From NCBI GenBank assembly GCA_023078555.1, contig CM041196.1:1674001-1738000 (forward strand): 64,000 nucleotides of DNA, given 5' to 3'. Position numbers and translations under genes: made by a program. Within the stretch, counting starts at the first letter, position 1, and every line of letters starts with the position of its first letter. The stretch is from Ulva prolifera. Lineage: Eukaryota; Chlorophyta; Ulvophyceae; Ulvales; Ulvaceae. Shown piece after piece: positions 1 through 11,479 of the stretch. Under the pieces are notes generated by a model that saw only the letters and a program-made list of their open reading frames with translations, was not told the origin of the DNA and did no database searches.

Positions 1-1097
1 CGGAACAGGCACCAAGAACACGGTTTTGGATGCTGTTCCGGGCTTTGGAAGCCGACTTCAGCGACTCGCCCCCGGGATGTGGGAAGCCCCGCATGAATGT
101 GCTGTTGCGTGGAATCCTCCGTTGGGAATGCTGAAGTGGATTGCCGTGCGTTCGTGTGCAAGGTGAGCCGCACAATAACGGTGGTACGCGCATGTTTGTG
201 CGTGCGTGCAGTCTATTCGCGTCCTGTTGGCGCGATCCTAAACTCCCCTGCCGCAAACAATCACTCTGGAGCATTTATTACTTAATGTTGGAAGCTCTTG
301 CACCTGTGCGTAGGCGCTCGAAGCCTGCGTGCGTTAAGCATCTGGTGTGTGTGTGCTGTTTGTGCAAGTCCGGGCACCTGATACCAATGTCAATGTCCGG
401 TTTGGCGGCATTATACCGTAGGTATTGTGTTTTGTAAGTGTTTCCGGGGTCTCTCTTGCGTATAGGAGTCGCGTTCCTTGTCGGTCGCCGGCTTGAAGCT
501 GAGATGCACTGTGCTCCCATATGGGATGCATCAACCGCCTCGTCAAACCGTCATGGCAAACTCAGACACATTCGCCGTCAGTGCCTCTAGAAAGGTGTAT
601 AAATGAGTCGGGGCGTGTTTGATCTGGTAACCGTTTAGCGAGTTCACGTACGTGGTGTGAGCGTTCAGACGGCATGGTGCTCCCATTCCAGTCGATCTTG
701 GAGCTGTGCTGGTCTGATGGCTGCCTGGTGTCGCCGGTGATCGTCGATTTTAATTCAGGAGCGGTTGTGGTAACGTCGCCGCCTTTGTCTGTGTGATCCA
801 TATGTAGTCCAGCAAGAGTGGCTGCGTCTTGCGAGCTCCGGCTGTCTTTCGTCACTATCGTGTCGACGTGCCCCGTGCCCCGCGACGTACCGGACCGATG
901 CAAAACAATCAATCATGCTAACACTTCTCTTTCAATCCGTCACATTGCGTGCATTCGCTCGCAACGCCTACTTCGCCGGTCCCGGAGCATGATGTTTGGG
1001 GTCACCATAAGCACCGTTCCTGTACTGTCAAGGGAATTTCGCGTTCCGGGGTACCTTCGTCGCGTACACGATCACTTGCAGGCATCGGCAGCACCAT
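1..1097. other. No supported gene
   Basis: Only short open frames without domain features or compositional support are present on either strand. I see no transposon protein similarity, RNA gene or long repeat in this stretch. Confidence 0.5.
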
Positions 1098-1386
1098 GTG
1101 TTGTGGGATATCCATATCTGGGGATCCAAGAATATAGATGACATAATCAAGGGAGGAGTCATCTAACAAAGGACTCGTTGCTTCAGGTGAGCCCCAGTGG
1201 TAGAGCATGTCGTGTGTACTCTAGAGGTCACCGGTTCAATTCTTACTTTCATTTCTGCCGCGCGACTTTACGCGTTGGCAAGGTACGCTCCCCTCCACGT
1301 CGTCATGCACAGTCAGCATGCTTACCAGCTCAGGCACGCGCATTAACCCCTGTGCACACTCGATGAGACTAACACGCGTCTTGACA
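1098..1386 (+). repeat. 289-bp repeat, copy 1, with tRNA-like boxes (possible SINE)
   Basis: This block is repeated without visible change at 1659-1947, 561 bp downstream. Inside it, at about 1192-1205, is CCCCAGTGGTAGAGC, which resembles a tRNA D-arm (box A). GGTTCAATTC follows at about 1232-1241 and resembles the T-loop (box B). The spacing suits an internal RNA polymerase III promoter. The acceptor, D and T stems do not pair properly, so it is not a functional tRNA gene. A tRNA-derived SINE is the best guess. A segmental duplication that happens to carry a decayed tRNA is the alternative. Confidence 0.5.
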
Positions 1387-1658
1387 GGTATCGATGAGCA
1401 GACTTCGTAATCTGCCTTACAGCTTCCATCTTCATTACACCTTCCGCTGTGTGAGCTCCTCCCGAGCGATCGCATCCCAGTCAACATAGCTCTCGAGCTT
1501 AAGGGAGTCCCAGTTATATGAGTTCGGTTATAGCGGGTTGGGCCCCCGTGGACTCGGGACGCGAAGAGAAGGTTCCAACATTCCATCAGGAGCATCGAAG
1601 ATATCCCACAGTTATCAGATCTGGATCTCCCTACGCTCGATCCTCGGTAAGGGGGGAA

Positions 1659-1947
1659 GTGTTGTGGGATATCCATATCTGGGGATCCAAGAATATAGAT
1701 GACATAATCAAGGGAGGAGTCATCTAACAAAGGACTCGTTGCTTCAGGTGAGCCCCAGTGGTAGAGCATGTCGTGTGTACTCTAGAGGTCACCGGTTCAA
1801 TTCTTACTTTCATTTCTGCCGCGCGACTTTACGCGTTGGCAAGGTACGCTCCCCTCCACGTCGTCATGCACAGTCAGCATGCTTACCAGCTCAGGCACGC
1901 GCATTAACCCCTGTGCACACTCGATGAGACTAACACGCGTCTTGACA
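1659..1947 (+). repeat. 289-bp repeat, copy 2, with tRNA-like boxes (possible SINE)
   Basis: This is a direct copy of 1098-1386, separated from it by 272 bp of unrelated sequence. I found no difference by eye, so the duplication is recent. No A-rich tail or obvious target-site duplication bounds either copy, which argues for tandem duplication followed by an insertion between the copies as much as for two independent SINE insertions. Confidence 0.55.
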
Positions 1948-2126
1948 CCATGCCTGGATCATGTTGCTTTGAAACTTATGATTACAACCCATCGTGATAT
2001 TAATAGTCATGCCTACATGTAGTGGCATCGTGCCCCGCAGCATGGCACATGTGGCCATGTCACCGCCATGGCGACCTACACCCTTAGCATTATCAGCCTG
2101 TTCTAGGATGAAGCTTCATTCTTACC

Positions 2127-5100
2127 TCAACCTGTAACATACTTCTGGCTTGGCTTTCGGGCTCGCCCTTTGCTCGACCTCCCTTGGGCAGCGTTGTGTC
2201 CCGAGATGGGAGCCTCATCAGCTGTCTTGTGTCGCAGACTTCGGGCTGTAGCCTGAAAATTCTCTTCGTCGCTAAGATCGTCAAGGACTTGCTGGGACTT
2301 CTTCTTCGCCGGGGCAGCCAAGGCCTTTTTCTGCAACAGGCTCTCCTCAGCTGGACTGTCCACCCGGACAGCAGGCCACAAGTTGGCATGTGCAAGCAAG
2401 TTGCCGATTCAAACGCCCTCAGTTGCATGACCGAGTGTTGCTCACCTTTGTTTCCATTTTGTCTTTCAATTTCTGGTCCAGTCGTGCCCTGGCGGCTTTA
2501 CCCTTGCCCTTCTTGTGGTTTGTCAGCGGCGTCTGTAATTTGCAAAGTGGAGCTCTAGGTCTTGCAATCGTCGGTACAGTCGAGACTACGGTCGGGTCGA
2601 TGTTCTGCATGTGCAAGTGTAGACGTAAGATGGATTGGCTTAAGACCGGCGTTGAATGTGTGTTGTGGGTGTAGCACCCACATTCGGGACATACCTCAGC
2701 TTCATTTTGTGGATCTTCGGCCACACGGAGTTCGGTCGCTGCGAGCAAAGGCTGTGTAGCATCAGCTGGAGCATCGGCTACACGTTGCTGCCGTGTTGCA
2801 GTAGCGGCGGGCTGGACTGGCTGTAGGAGGAGCTGCTGTGGAGCAGTCTGTGCGGCGTCTTCACCCAAGCCATCAGCTTCAGAGTGAATCAAGTCGGCGT
2901 TGCCAAAGGCTGTCACGCCGGATCCCCCAGCAGTGACATCCGTAGGATTGGCAGCATCACATGCGCTTTGAGTGATGTTCCCGGGCGGACGTGTGACTGG
3001 CTCGGGTGCTAACGGCATGTGTGCATCGTGCCTGCTGACAAAATCGCCGCTGGCTAAGCTCTCTGTGCCACTGGTGCGAATTCGCTTGTTACCTACCACA
3101 GATGTTGCAGTACCACTGCTTCGGAATGCGTGTTTCTCCTGCAAGTCAATGTCCGCAGTAGGGTGCACAGCTTGTGATGTGAGGTGTCCCCGGATTGCAG
3201 TGGGAGGTAGGCAGGCAAACACACACCACGAATCGCGTCATCATGTCCTCCAGTACCGTCGCGTAAAGATCGGTGATGCAAGTTTCCTTGATGTGTTGCA
3301 GGAAAGCGTTGTCTGATGGATAATCATCAGGCCCCACCTCCAGCCACACACTCTTCTTATCTTCGAGGCCAAGCAATCCCTGGACCAGCTGCTCCTTGCC
3401 TGCGAACATATCATGTAGGTCTGTGGCCAGTCGAATGGTGATCGGGGACTCCCGTGTCTTTGGGGCGGAAATAGCAGCTGAGATATAAGCTTCTTGACCG
3501 TCTTCTTTAAACTTGGCAAGAGCAGACGTGTACAACTCGGCTAATCTGTCCAGCCACGCCTCAACATAAGACATGTGAACCTACACACAATTTCAGTGGT
3601 GACGTTGCTAGGAGCCTGGCGTGCCCAGGGCAGGCACGAGACATGCGACTATTGCACGCACCAGACTATTCGCTGGGGTAGTCAGAGTTGCCTTCAATTC
3701 GCGCTTCAATGTTGTCATCATTCGAGCAGTGATGGAGCCTGTTTTCTACAAATGGTCAGGGTTGGTGTATCTCTCGTAGATGGCAAAAATATCCTTGACC
3801 TTCTCCGGCCACTCCCCAGTCGCGGAGAATGCCACGAAATCAGCCACCAGATGCGGCTCCATGTACTGCATCGTTCATCATATACAATGGTATATACACT
3901 CATTTAGATTTGTAAGCCAGCACCGTTGCATTCACCAAGGTATGGTTTGGGAGGGGGCCGACCTCTCTGTGTTCGCTGATGCCATCCTGCCAAGGTTTGG
4001 TGAGGAATTCTTTGACTTGTGCCTGATGTTCAGGGCCTGTCTTGCCGGGGATCGCGAGTCGCTGAGCTTCAGCTAGCACAAAGTCTCTGTAATAATTTGT
4101 TTGCTGCCCAGCGATGTCATCAAGGAACTTCACCTCTGTCGCGGCCTCAATCTGCCAATCCTGCACAGCTGTTGTACTCAGCGGATGTTCCTACTGCCAG
4201 CCCGGCATAGCATTCCCACTATCATCTCAAATGCAGCGATCCCAACCTCTGGTTTGGCATTGCCTTTCGGCAACCTGACGGCGGCTAGTACTTTGTTGGC
4301 TGCGGTCGTGCTTGCGCCAGAGAAAGGCAGGTACGGCCCCACGACGACAGCCGCTGGCGTCACATGTCGGCCGGCAAGCCTCATCGCTCTCTTCAGGAGC
4401 TGGGGTGTCCACTTGCCTGCGCTGTTACCTCGCAAGTGCTTGAGCGCTGCTCCAACCTGCACAAGTACCCACCTGTGTTAATATGGACACTGCCAACCGA
4501 CAGATCGGCGACTCCGGCGACTGCAACTGTCGATGCTATCTTTGATGTCATTCCCGAGCGTGGACACTAGCGCCCGGCCTGCGTTTGATGCGGTTCGTGA
4601 CGCACTTGAACGAACTGGTCGATTCTTCCTCTTCCCCGACGGCGTTTGGCGCATTGACTGTCTGCCGGTGCATTCTCTCCACATAGTCGCAGACATACGG
4701 TGCCTGACTCTCTCTGTTTGGTCAGGTGGAATCGACTGAAGTCGGGTCGCTTCGTAAACGTTGTCGCCGTGTTGAGGTACCCGTTGTTGACAACTTCGTG
4801 CGAAACTGCCATCATGAGGGACTCTTTGAAGACGTCTTCGACATTGACCATTTGGCCACCGATAACGAACCTGACCTTCTGCTGTTCTGGATATAGTGTC
4901 CGGACAGCCTCTTCGAAGATGGGGCTGTACTTGAGCTGGAACTGCTTCAAGGCAGTCCGGACGTCCTGAAGGTTCTCGCAACAGGCGAACTCGCTCTGAT
5001 TGATTGGAATATCGATGCCATTATTCACATCCGGACCTGCGATGATCAAGCGAACGATTGACGAAGGACTATGGTTGTCCCACCCTGCCATATTGGTGTC

Positions 5101-5346
5101 GCACGACCAGATGGTCTTGAAGGAAACTTTCACTGGAGTCGAGTGCTCGTAAGAATGTCGCCGATGTGCCCTATCTGTGCAGTATATGTTATAACCGACA
5201 ACAATTCGGGCTCCACTCGTTGTGAGGTGTGCATGCATAGGTGACGGTGTTAGGTATGGCTGCCACCACCTCCTTGATTGCTGTCCATCTTCCTGTTCAC
5301 GCCTCGAATTAATGTATGGGCTGAAGCTAAACGATTGTGTTATCAT
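2127..5346 (-). CDS. Accessory (second) gene of the decayed CACTA-like element 1, multi-exon
   Basis: A chain of minus-strand coding segments runs 5346-4567, 4462-4178, 4166-3900, about 3870-3718, 3574-3230, 3222-2419 and 2399-2127. I recognise no domain. The first segment (about 230 residues) is mixed hydrophobic and charged. The middle segments are helical and acidic. The segment at 3222-2419 is low-complexity Ala/Gln/Thr-rich with a CPECGC motif near its end. The last is Lys/Arg-rich, suggesting a basic DNA-binding or nuclear tail. CACTA elements commonly carry a second gene (TnpA-like) that binds subterminal DNA, and its position beside a tnp2 gene fits that role. Exon borders are not resolved, and the first ATG lies at the edge of the 158-bp tandem array, so the promoter would be inside that array. 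Confidence 0.45.
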
Positions 5347-6072
5347 GGTTTATGAATACACTAGCTGGACTTGTTTGTTTTAAGTGCGAAGCTCAATTCG
5401 TGTGCATCCTATTGGGTGGACCTCTGTACTGTGGGCTACTTCCGTAGCTGGATCCGGTCGCTGGGGAGAATGTATGGGCTGAAACTAAACGACTGTTTTA
5501 TCCTGGACCATGAATATACTAGCTAGACTTGTTTGTTTTAAGTGCGAAGCTCAAATTGTGTGTATCCTATTCGTTGGACCTCTGCATTGTGGGCTACTTC
5601 CGTAGCTGGATCCGGTCGCTGGGGAAAATGTATGGGCTCAAACTAAACGACTGTGTTATCCTGGACCATGAATATACTAGCTAGACTTGTTTGTTTTAAG
5701 TGCGAAGCTCAAATTGTGTGTATCCTATTCGGTGGACCTCTGCATTGTGGGCTACTTCCGTAGCTGGATCCGGTCGCTGGGGAAAATGTATGGGCTCAAA
5801 CTAAACGACTATGTTATCCTGGACCATGAATATACTAGCTAGACTTGTTTGTTTTAAGTGCGAAGCTCAAATCGTGTGTATCCTATTCGGTGGACCTCTG
5901 CATTGTGGGCTACTTCCGTAGCTGGATCCGGTCGCTGGGGAAAATGTATGGGCTCAAACTAAACGACTATGTTATCCTGGACCATGAATATACTAGCTAG
6001 ACTTGTTTGTTTTAAGTGCGAAGCTCAAATTGTGTGTATCCTATTCGGTGGACCTCTGCATTATGGGCTACT
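5311..6072. repeat. Tandem array of five 158-bp units
   Basis: Units begin at 5311, 5469, 5627, 5785 and 5943 with AATGTATGGGCT and have an exact 158-bp period. The last is cut at about 6072 where a triplet repeat starts. Units 2-5 differ at only a few positions; unit 1 is the most diverged. Unit 1 overlaps the proposed start of the accessory gene at 5346, and the array ends about 130 bp from the 3' end of the transposase coding region. Arrays of this type in CACTA elements often hold binding sites for element-encoded proteins; that role is inferred here. Confidence 0.9.
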
Positions 6073-6178
6073 GGACGTAGCAGGACGTAGCACTGGACGT
6101 AGCAGCAGTAGTAGCAGTAGCAGCAGCAATAGCAGCAGCAGCAGCAGGACGTAGCACTGGACGTAGCAGCAGCAGCTT
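6071..6178. repeat. GCA/GTA triplet and GGACGTAGCA minisatellite
   Basis: Interrupted runs of GCA, GTA and GTAGCA triplets alternate with the 10-bp unit GGACGTAGCA and ACTGGACGTAGCAG variants. It directly abuts the truncated last 158-bp unit and appears to be an expansion of simple sequence at the array edge. Confidence 0.8.
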
Positions 6179-6201
6179 CGAAAGCCGACATGGTACAAGA
6201 C

Positions 6202-7008
6202 CTACCCATGACTAGACATTGGTAAGTATGGGAGGAATACTAAGGATCCATCCTCAAACTTCCCCTCAAGTACAGTACACTGCACATCCTTCAGCTCCAT
6301 TGCATACGGGTACCACACACCCCCATCATCCAAAACTGGCTGTGGAAGCAACATGCTAGGAATTTTGTACACCGGACCATCCTCTATTATAGGCTCTCCT
6401 TGGGCTGGCCCATCATCGTATTCTTCCTCAAGCCCCCTTCCTAGCCTAGAGGTGCACGTGGCCATGACGCCATACGCAATCTTCATCTCCCACGGTGCAG
6501 CTGCCGCCGCCCCTACAGCCTCATCAGCACCGGCATGTGCAGCTGCCCCAGCCCCACCCGCTCCAGCTACGGCCGCCCCTGCAGCCTCATCAGCACCGGC
6601 ATGTGCAGCTGCCCCAGCCCCACCCGCTCCAGCTACGGCCGCCCCTGCAGCCTCATCAGCACCGGCGTTTGCAGCTGCCCCAGCCCCAGCCCCACCAGCG
6701 GGACCGCTCAATAACGCCAGGCCATGAACCTTCATGACACATAATTCCCGTTCGCCGCCTCCCAAGTCGAATGCCCCAAACGCTTGATAGTCTTGTCGAC
6801 GCCCCTCTCTTCCCTTTTGAACTTTCAATGTCATCGAGCCAAATTTAATAGATGCAGTGTCGGAATTCTGCATCCCAAATGTATGCTCGTCACGAATAAT
6901 GTCAAAGTCATTCAACTTGCCTGCCAGGCCGTACAGAGGGTGATTGTTGGTGACCCATTGCCGAGTCTCCATCTCCTCCAATGTCTCCACCAGCTGACGT
7001 CGCTGCAA
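6202..7008 (-). pseudogene. Element 1 transposase, C-terminal region with Ala/Gly repeat
   Basis: An open frame of 268 codons encodes a C-terminal extension not recognisable outside this element. Its centre holds nearly three copies of a 22-residue Ala/Gly-rich unit containing GADEAAGAA, encoded by a 66-bp tandem repeat at 6519-6699. The final 60 residues are acidic and hydrophobic. The corresponding end of element 2's transposase has no such repeat, so the expansion is specific to this copy. Confidence 0.5.
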
Positions 7009-7122
7009 ACACCGGGCAACTCAAAACATTGAACTCGATCACATACACCGATCGAACCTCGAGGTTCGGGCGCAGCAATGATGCCCCGCCCCTCTGCGGG
7101 TACCATAGGTGAAGAACACTCT

Positions 7123-9325
7123 TCAATGCAGCCGGCAGGGTTTGCAACAACTCACCTTGGATTCACTGGCAGTCTCGAGCGCCCCCGTCAGGAGGTTACC
7201 GTGGTCATCATGCTCGTCCCGATTAAACAACATCCCCGACATTGTTTTGGGATCGACCTTCCTCAACAAAGTGTCCACCCCGGGTATGTTCCCTGCCATG
7301 CGCATCAAAGCGCTCTGCAACAACCAGCCATTGACAGCGACAAGCTCAGGACTGCACGAGGTCCTGTATTTGGTGATACGCTTCAGTTCCTGCATCATCC
7401 GCTCCACCTCCTGCATCATCCGCTCCACCTAAAACTCCATTCGATGTGCAGACGGCCCGTAGGAAGTGACCATGTCCGATAAATGCACTAATGCAGAGTG
7501 CAGCTGCAGGGTCATCAGTTTATGCATGTTGAAGGTGGTCTCTGCCAGATTTGCATATTTCATGAGAGAATCTTGTGCAGCTGCCAAATGGGTGGCAGTG
7601 TGCTGCCCAGGCCTGTAGCGAGTGTAGTACAAAAGTGCATCCCGCAAAGGCTCCCACAGATCCATGACCGCGGGTGGGAACAAGTCACCAGAGCAGACAA
7701 TGGGTGACAGAACGGATATGAACACTTGCCAATCGGACATAGTCATCGTGAGAACATCCCTGCACGAAACCCCCTACTGTAAGGGGTCCGCAACGGGGTG
7801 GGGTAGTGTACACAAAACGGTGCATTGATTGTGGAGGAGCATTGTCCGTACTTGGTTACGTCCTTTGGAGATGCACTGAAGCTCGAGGTGACACGTAAAG
7901 AGTTGAAAAGCCGGCGCATTTGGTCCCTAGCAGGCTTGTCGAGCCACACGTCTTGCCCATAGGGCAAAACATCAGACTTCATCCTCAGAACGAGCTTCCA
8001 GAAATCCTTGCAAATGCCGTACAGAAGCATGTGCGCGACGGGGAAGTGGTAGAACAAGTCATACCTGTAACAACAATATCAGTTGATACAACACAATAGG
8101 GTACACATGCTAAGTGTGGCTAATGGCAGAACGGGGCTGGACCTGTATCCGAAAACTTGATCAAATACACCGGGTCCTCTTGTACCGATATCGCGTAAAC
8201 ACTCCAGCTCTTTCATCCGGGCCTCGAAAGCGAGCATGCCAGCTGCAGTGCACAGAATCCGGAACGTCACGTACATGGCATGTCAGCACCTCCCCAAGAT
8301 AGCTGCAGGAGTACGCACCGAGTTCCCAGTCTACCTGAGCTTGGTTCCCATCATGAGCTCCAGGTGGAAGAGGCGACGGGGGATTGTTGCCTCTTGCGGT
8401 GTTGCGTGCATCTATAGCACTCAACTCACGCATGCGCTGCAACTCGGGAGTGATCTTCAGAGCTTCGGCCCTCTGTTTGTCAAAGGTGCCATCCTCAGCA
8501 GTGAAACATGCCGGTACCTCTGACCACACACCGTTTAGCCCAAACACATGGGCCTTCGTCGAGGTTGCTTCGCGGTCACACCCACAAAACCGCACAGTGC
8601 CGAGCTTCTCTTGGTTATCATTTCGTGTTTGACCCACAAGGAAGCAATACTTGCACCCTTTCATAGCAGTGTGGCCACATGCATTGGCCACCATGGCGGT
8701 GAACGGGACATCTCCAATGCAACCAGACACCCCGAGGTAGCACCTGATTGAGCGAGCTGGGTTTGTTGTATCCTCATACAGTGTGACCGGCGTGGGGGGT
8801 CCTTCCATGCCTGCAACTGATCATAGCAACTGATCGTCGGGCAGTAGGGTCACAGCCGAATATCCTGACACCGGTCATGCTCACCCCGTTGTGTGCGATA
8901 CAGACTGGAACCTGCGCACCTTGCATTGCCACAGGCCCATGTTCCTGTAGCTGTCGGATAGTATTCGCCATGATCCCATTCAGGGCAGTCGTTTCCTTGG
9001 GCCCCTCCACCACGATGACTGGGCGCCAAGCAAGGTTCGACTGACTAGCTTCCGGGGGGAGTTCCTCGCACCTGATACCGATGACTGTGGCGGTCCGATT
9101 GCCAAAGTTCAGGAGGGACACACCGTCTCCACCCACTTGCAGCATGATAGTGGGTAACACTCCTTGCGGACGGCCCGGCCCCACCCGTCCCAAAGCTTTT
9201 CCATCGTACCTTCTGAAGGCTTCGGAGCCAAAGTATGTCGTATTGTCGTCGTACTTGCGGCAACGCCCATTGTCATAAAGAAGACGGAACTTGGGATCAG
9301 CAAACATATCCTTGACGGACTGCAC
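7123..9325 (-). pseudogene. Element 1 transposase, catalytic-core exons with two lesions
   Basis: The core starts with a YDNGRCRKY/GSEAFRRYDG stretch. DGVSLLNFGNRTATV and WRPVIVVEGPKE follow, the latter matching the family's 'D-G-P ... GPK' region. Next comes the zinc motif CGHTAMKGCKYC. A clear acceptor (GTTACAG at about 8067-8073) precedes FYHFPVAHMLLYGICKDFW, the family's D/H-M-H-LL helix. The final block FNMHKLMTLQLH.ALVHLSD ends in HRMEF, then TAG (7429-7431), and the same frame resumes with VERMMQEVERMMQEL. The 18-bp duplication VERMMQ/EVERMMQ lies just after the stop. Reading 8774-9325 and 8161-8808 overlap in different frames across the 13-bp duplication. Confidence 0.65.
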
Positions 9326-9365
9326 GAGACCAAAGTCCCAGTACCTTCACACACATTTACCCCGA

Positions 9366-10222
9366 TCACTCACACCAAATGCACTGACAATAACATGACA
9401 GATGCAAGACAGCCGCCGAATCAAGTGCAGTGTGTGGACACAAGGAACGTGGAGCCTGACCACACGGGGAAGTAGGGGAGGGTGAAACTAACCGCTTACG
9501 AGGGGCGAGCCGACCGGACACGTGCTTAAACCGGCGCATGCCACATTCGAGACAACACTGGTCCTTATGTGCCTCCCAATCGGATTTATCCAGGTCCGGA
9601 AAAACACATCCACAAAGTGGGTTTGCACACAGATGATGGCAGTACTGATCAGCTTGTTGCACACCAGCCACTGCCTTCATCAAGTGCCAACTCCTGCATC
9701 AGTGACCAAATTGATTCAACATGGAACGGAAAATAACCGGATCAGGGTATCATTCTATTATCATAGTATAGGCCAATGCAGGCATTGTGGGATCCCATAC
9801 CCCGGCAAGAAGTGACCTGGCGGCAACACTGCAGATGCAAACTTGATCATGGAATCGAAGGCAACGTCATGGATATTGTAGTCCACTTTGATCTTGAGTG
9901 CGCAATATACTGCCTGGTTGACGGTGATCTGGGTGCCTGGATGCAATGTTTCATTAGCCACCTCGCAATAAAACTTCGCAGTCGGGCGCTTTGGGAGTAC
10001 TCGCCGTGCCCCGGCAAGAGCAGCTGGGCCCTCATTCTGCCCATTGTCAGCAGGCACATCTTCATTTGGGTGGTCTTCTTCCTCAGCCAGATACTCTTCT
10101 TCAAATTCTTCAGGAAAAATTCCGTGGAGGAGAGCATCCACCACGTCGTCCACCCCACCCCTCAAGCGCATCTGGACAGCATCATGGGTGTTGTCACATA
10201 GTTGCACAACCGGTCCATGCAC
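9366..10222 (-). pseudogene. Element 1 transposase, acidic and Cys-rich exons
   Basis: Segment 10222-9770 is acidic (FPEEFEEEYLAEEEDHPNE) and ends in a conserved-looking TQITVNQAVYCALKIK block. Segment 9683-9500 has CHHLCANPLCGC and CCLECG clusters followed by a basic GRLAPRKR end. In tnp2-family proteins of other eukaryotes a comparable Cys-rich stretch with a CP.CG motif sits just before the catalytic core; element 2 has the equivalent at about 33,050. Confidence 0.5.
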
Positions 10223-10256
10223 GAAGCAATGTAACTACACAATGCCACCAGGACAC

Positions 10257-11381
10257 TCAGGAGGGAAAGAACAACATGCACACTATTGCATACATGCAAC
10301 CATAACGACAGGACCACACATCATCTTCGGCTTCAGGGAAGTCAGCATGTAGCATCTGCTGAAATTGCTTGAAAGCCTCTTCCGGAACAGAAACGTCGGG
10401 ACCAGGTGGCAGCGGAGGTGGTGACTGTAGACCTCTCTTCTCCCGCTTCAAGGGCACTCCACCGTCGACGATGTCTGCCCCGTCAGGCACATGATCTGCC
10501 TGCATGTCGACCAGCGGAATCCCGAAGTCATCGCCATCATCATCGTTGCCTGAGGCTAGTGCTCTCCCTCCGTCTGATCCAAAAGCATCGCATGTTTCCC
10601 TCCTCTCGGGCACCGGCAAAAAGATAGACAGAGACCCACGCAACGTGGCATTCAGTGAGGGATCAATGTGGCCATGTGCGGCCTGCCCAATTTCAGCCCA
10701 AGTAGGAATCACACGTTCCTCTTCAGGCAGATCCCAGTTCTTGTGAGCAGATAAATCCTACACACACCCAGACAGATTCCTGTGATTGCGATCGGCAAGA
10801 CATACATCCAATATGTACAATAACAAGCAAACCTGTTTCGCATGGACGGTCTTCCAGTGTACAGTACTATGACCAAACCCCACGGCGCCGCTCTTCCCGT
10901 CCACGCTGGCGACCCACTCGCAATCCTTGTGATTGCACGCCACACATTTCCAGGTGCCTTCTTCCAGGGACGACGAGGCATCATCGGAGGGCAAAACAGA
11001 ACTCGCAGGTCGCCATACCAGCCCCCTAGTAGACAAAATACCCACCGAATATAACTCACCCACACCACGAGAAGACTTTGGCAAATTTGTAGCCTGTTGT
11101 AGCGTTGCTGGCTTCAATGGCGCACGATCGGGTGGGTAGAATTTAGCCAGGTCCGCCACACGAGAGACAGACATCACAAGCCACGCTATCACTAGCAGCG
11201 AGCACAAAAGCGACGTCATGATTACCAACTGCAGAGTGACCATCCTGTCTCCATTCGGCGGTGGTAAGTAAGGCTCCGCAACTTCGACTCGCAGCACAAT
11301 CGTATCCATCGACAGATTGCTCACACGTCCCTCTAGCCACGTTGCCAACTTGACGGAGTGTGTCCTTGCTGCATACGTCAA
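10257..11381 (-). pseudogene. Element 1 transposase, N-terminal exons
   Basis: The segment 11381-10850 carries CVACNHKDCEW followed by spaced histidines (GHSTVHWKTVH), a BED- or C2H2-like zinc-binding pattern expected at the DNA-binding end of such transposases. The segment 10752-10330 starts after an AG acceptor-like site and encodes an Asp/Pro-rich, acidic low-complexity linker ending in a helical VPEEAFKQFQQML stretch. Its reading continues past an apparent GT donor near 10335. Both belong to the broken gene 6202-11381. Confidence 0.5.
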
Positions 11382-11479
11382 GCGTAGCGCGCATCAGTTG
11401 CGTGACAGGCTTGGTCCCATCGATTACCGTGACTGTGAATGTCCTGCCCGACGTCCATGCAATTGATATCCACGGCGTA

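Larger units (their letters stand above)
6202..11381 (-). pseudogene. tnp2-like (CACTA/En-Spm) transposase of element 1, interrupted
   Basis: Minus-strand segments in order resemble the tnp2 family of CACTA transposases. There is a zinc-finger-like N-terminus (11381-10850) and acidic linkers (10752-10330). A Cys-rich segment follows (9683-9500). The core begins with the DGVSLLNFGNRT and VVEGPKE blocks (9325-8774). Next come a CGHTAMKGCKYC zinc motif (8808-8161) and the HFPVAHMLLYGI block (8070-7850). Last are the FNMHKLMTLQLH block (7746-7429) and a variable C-terminus. The family cuts and pastes element DNA in the nucleus. Two lesions break it: a 13-bp duplication at 8813-8835 shifts the frame, and an in-frame TAG at 7429-7431 interrupts a conserved block. 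I therefore call it a pseudogene, although an unrecognised intron could remove the first lesion. Confidence 0.7.

Noticed and set aside
1185..1260. Functional tRNA gene
   Set aside because: Box A- and box B-like sequences are present, but the acceptor and T stems do not pair.
5311..6072. CRISPR array
   Set aside because: The 158-bp units are contiguous with no spacers, and the setting is a eukaryotic transposon.
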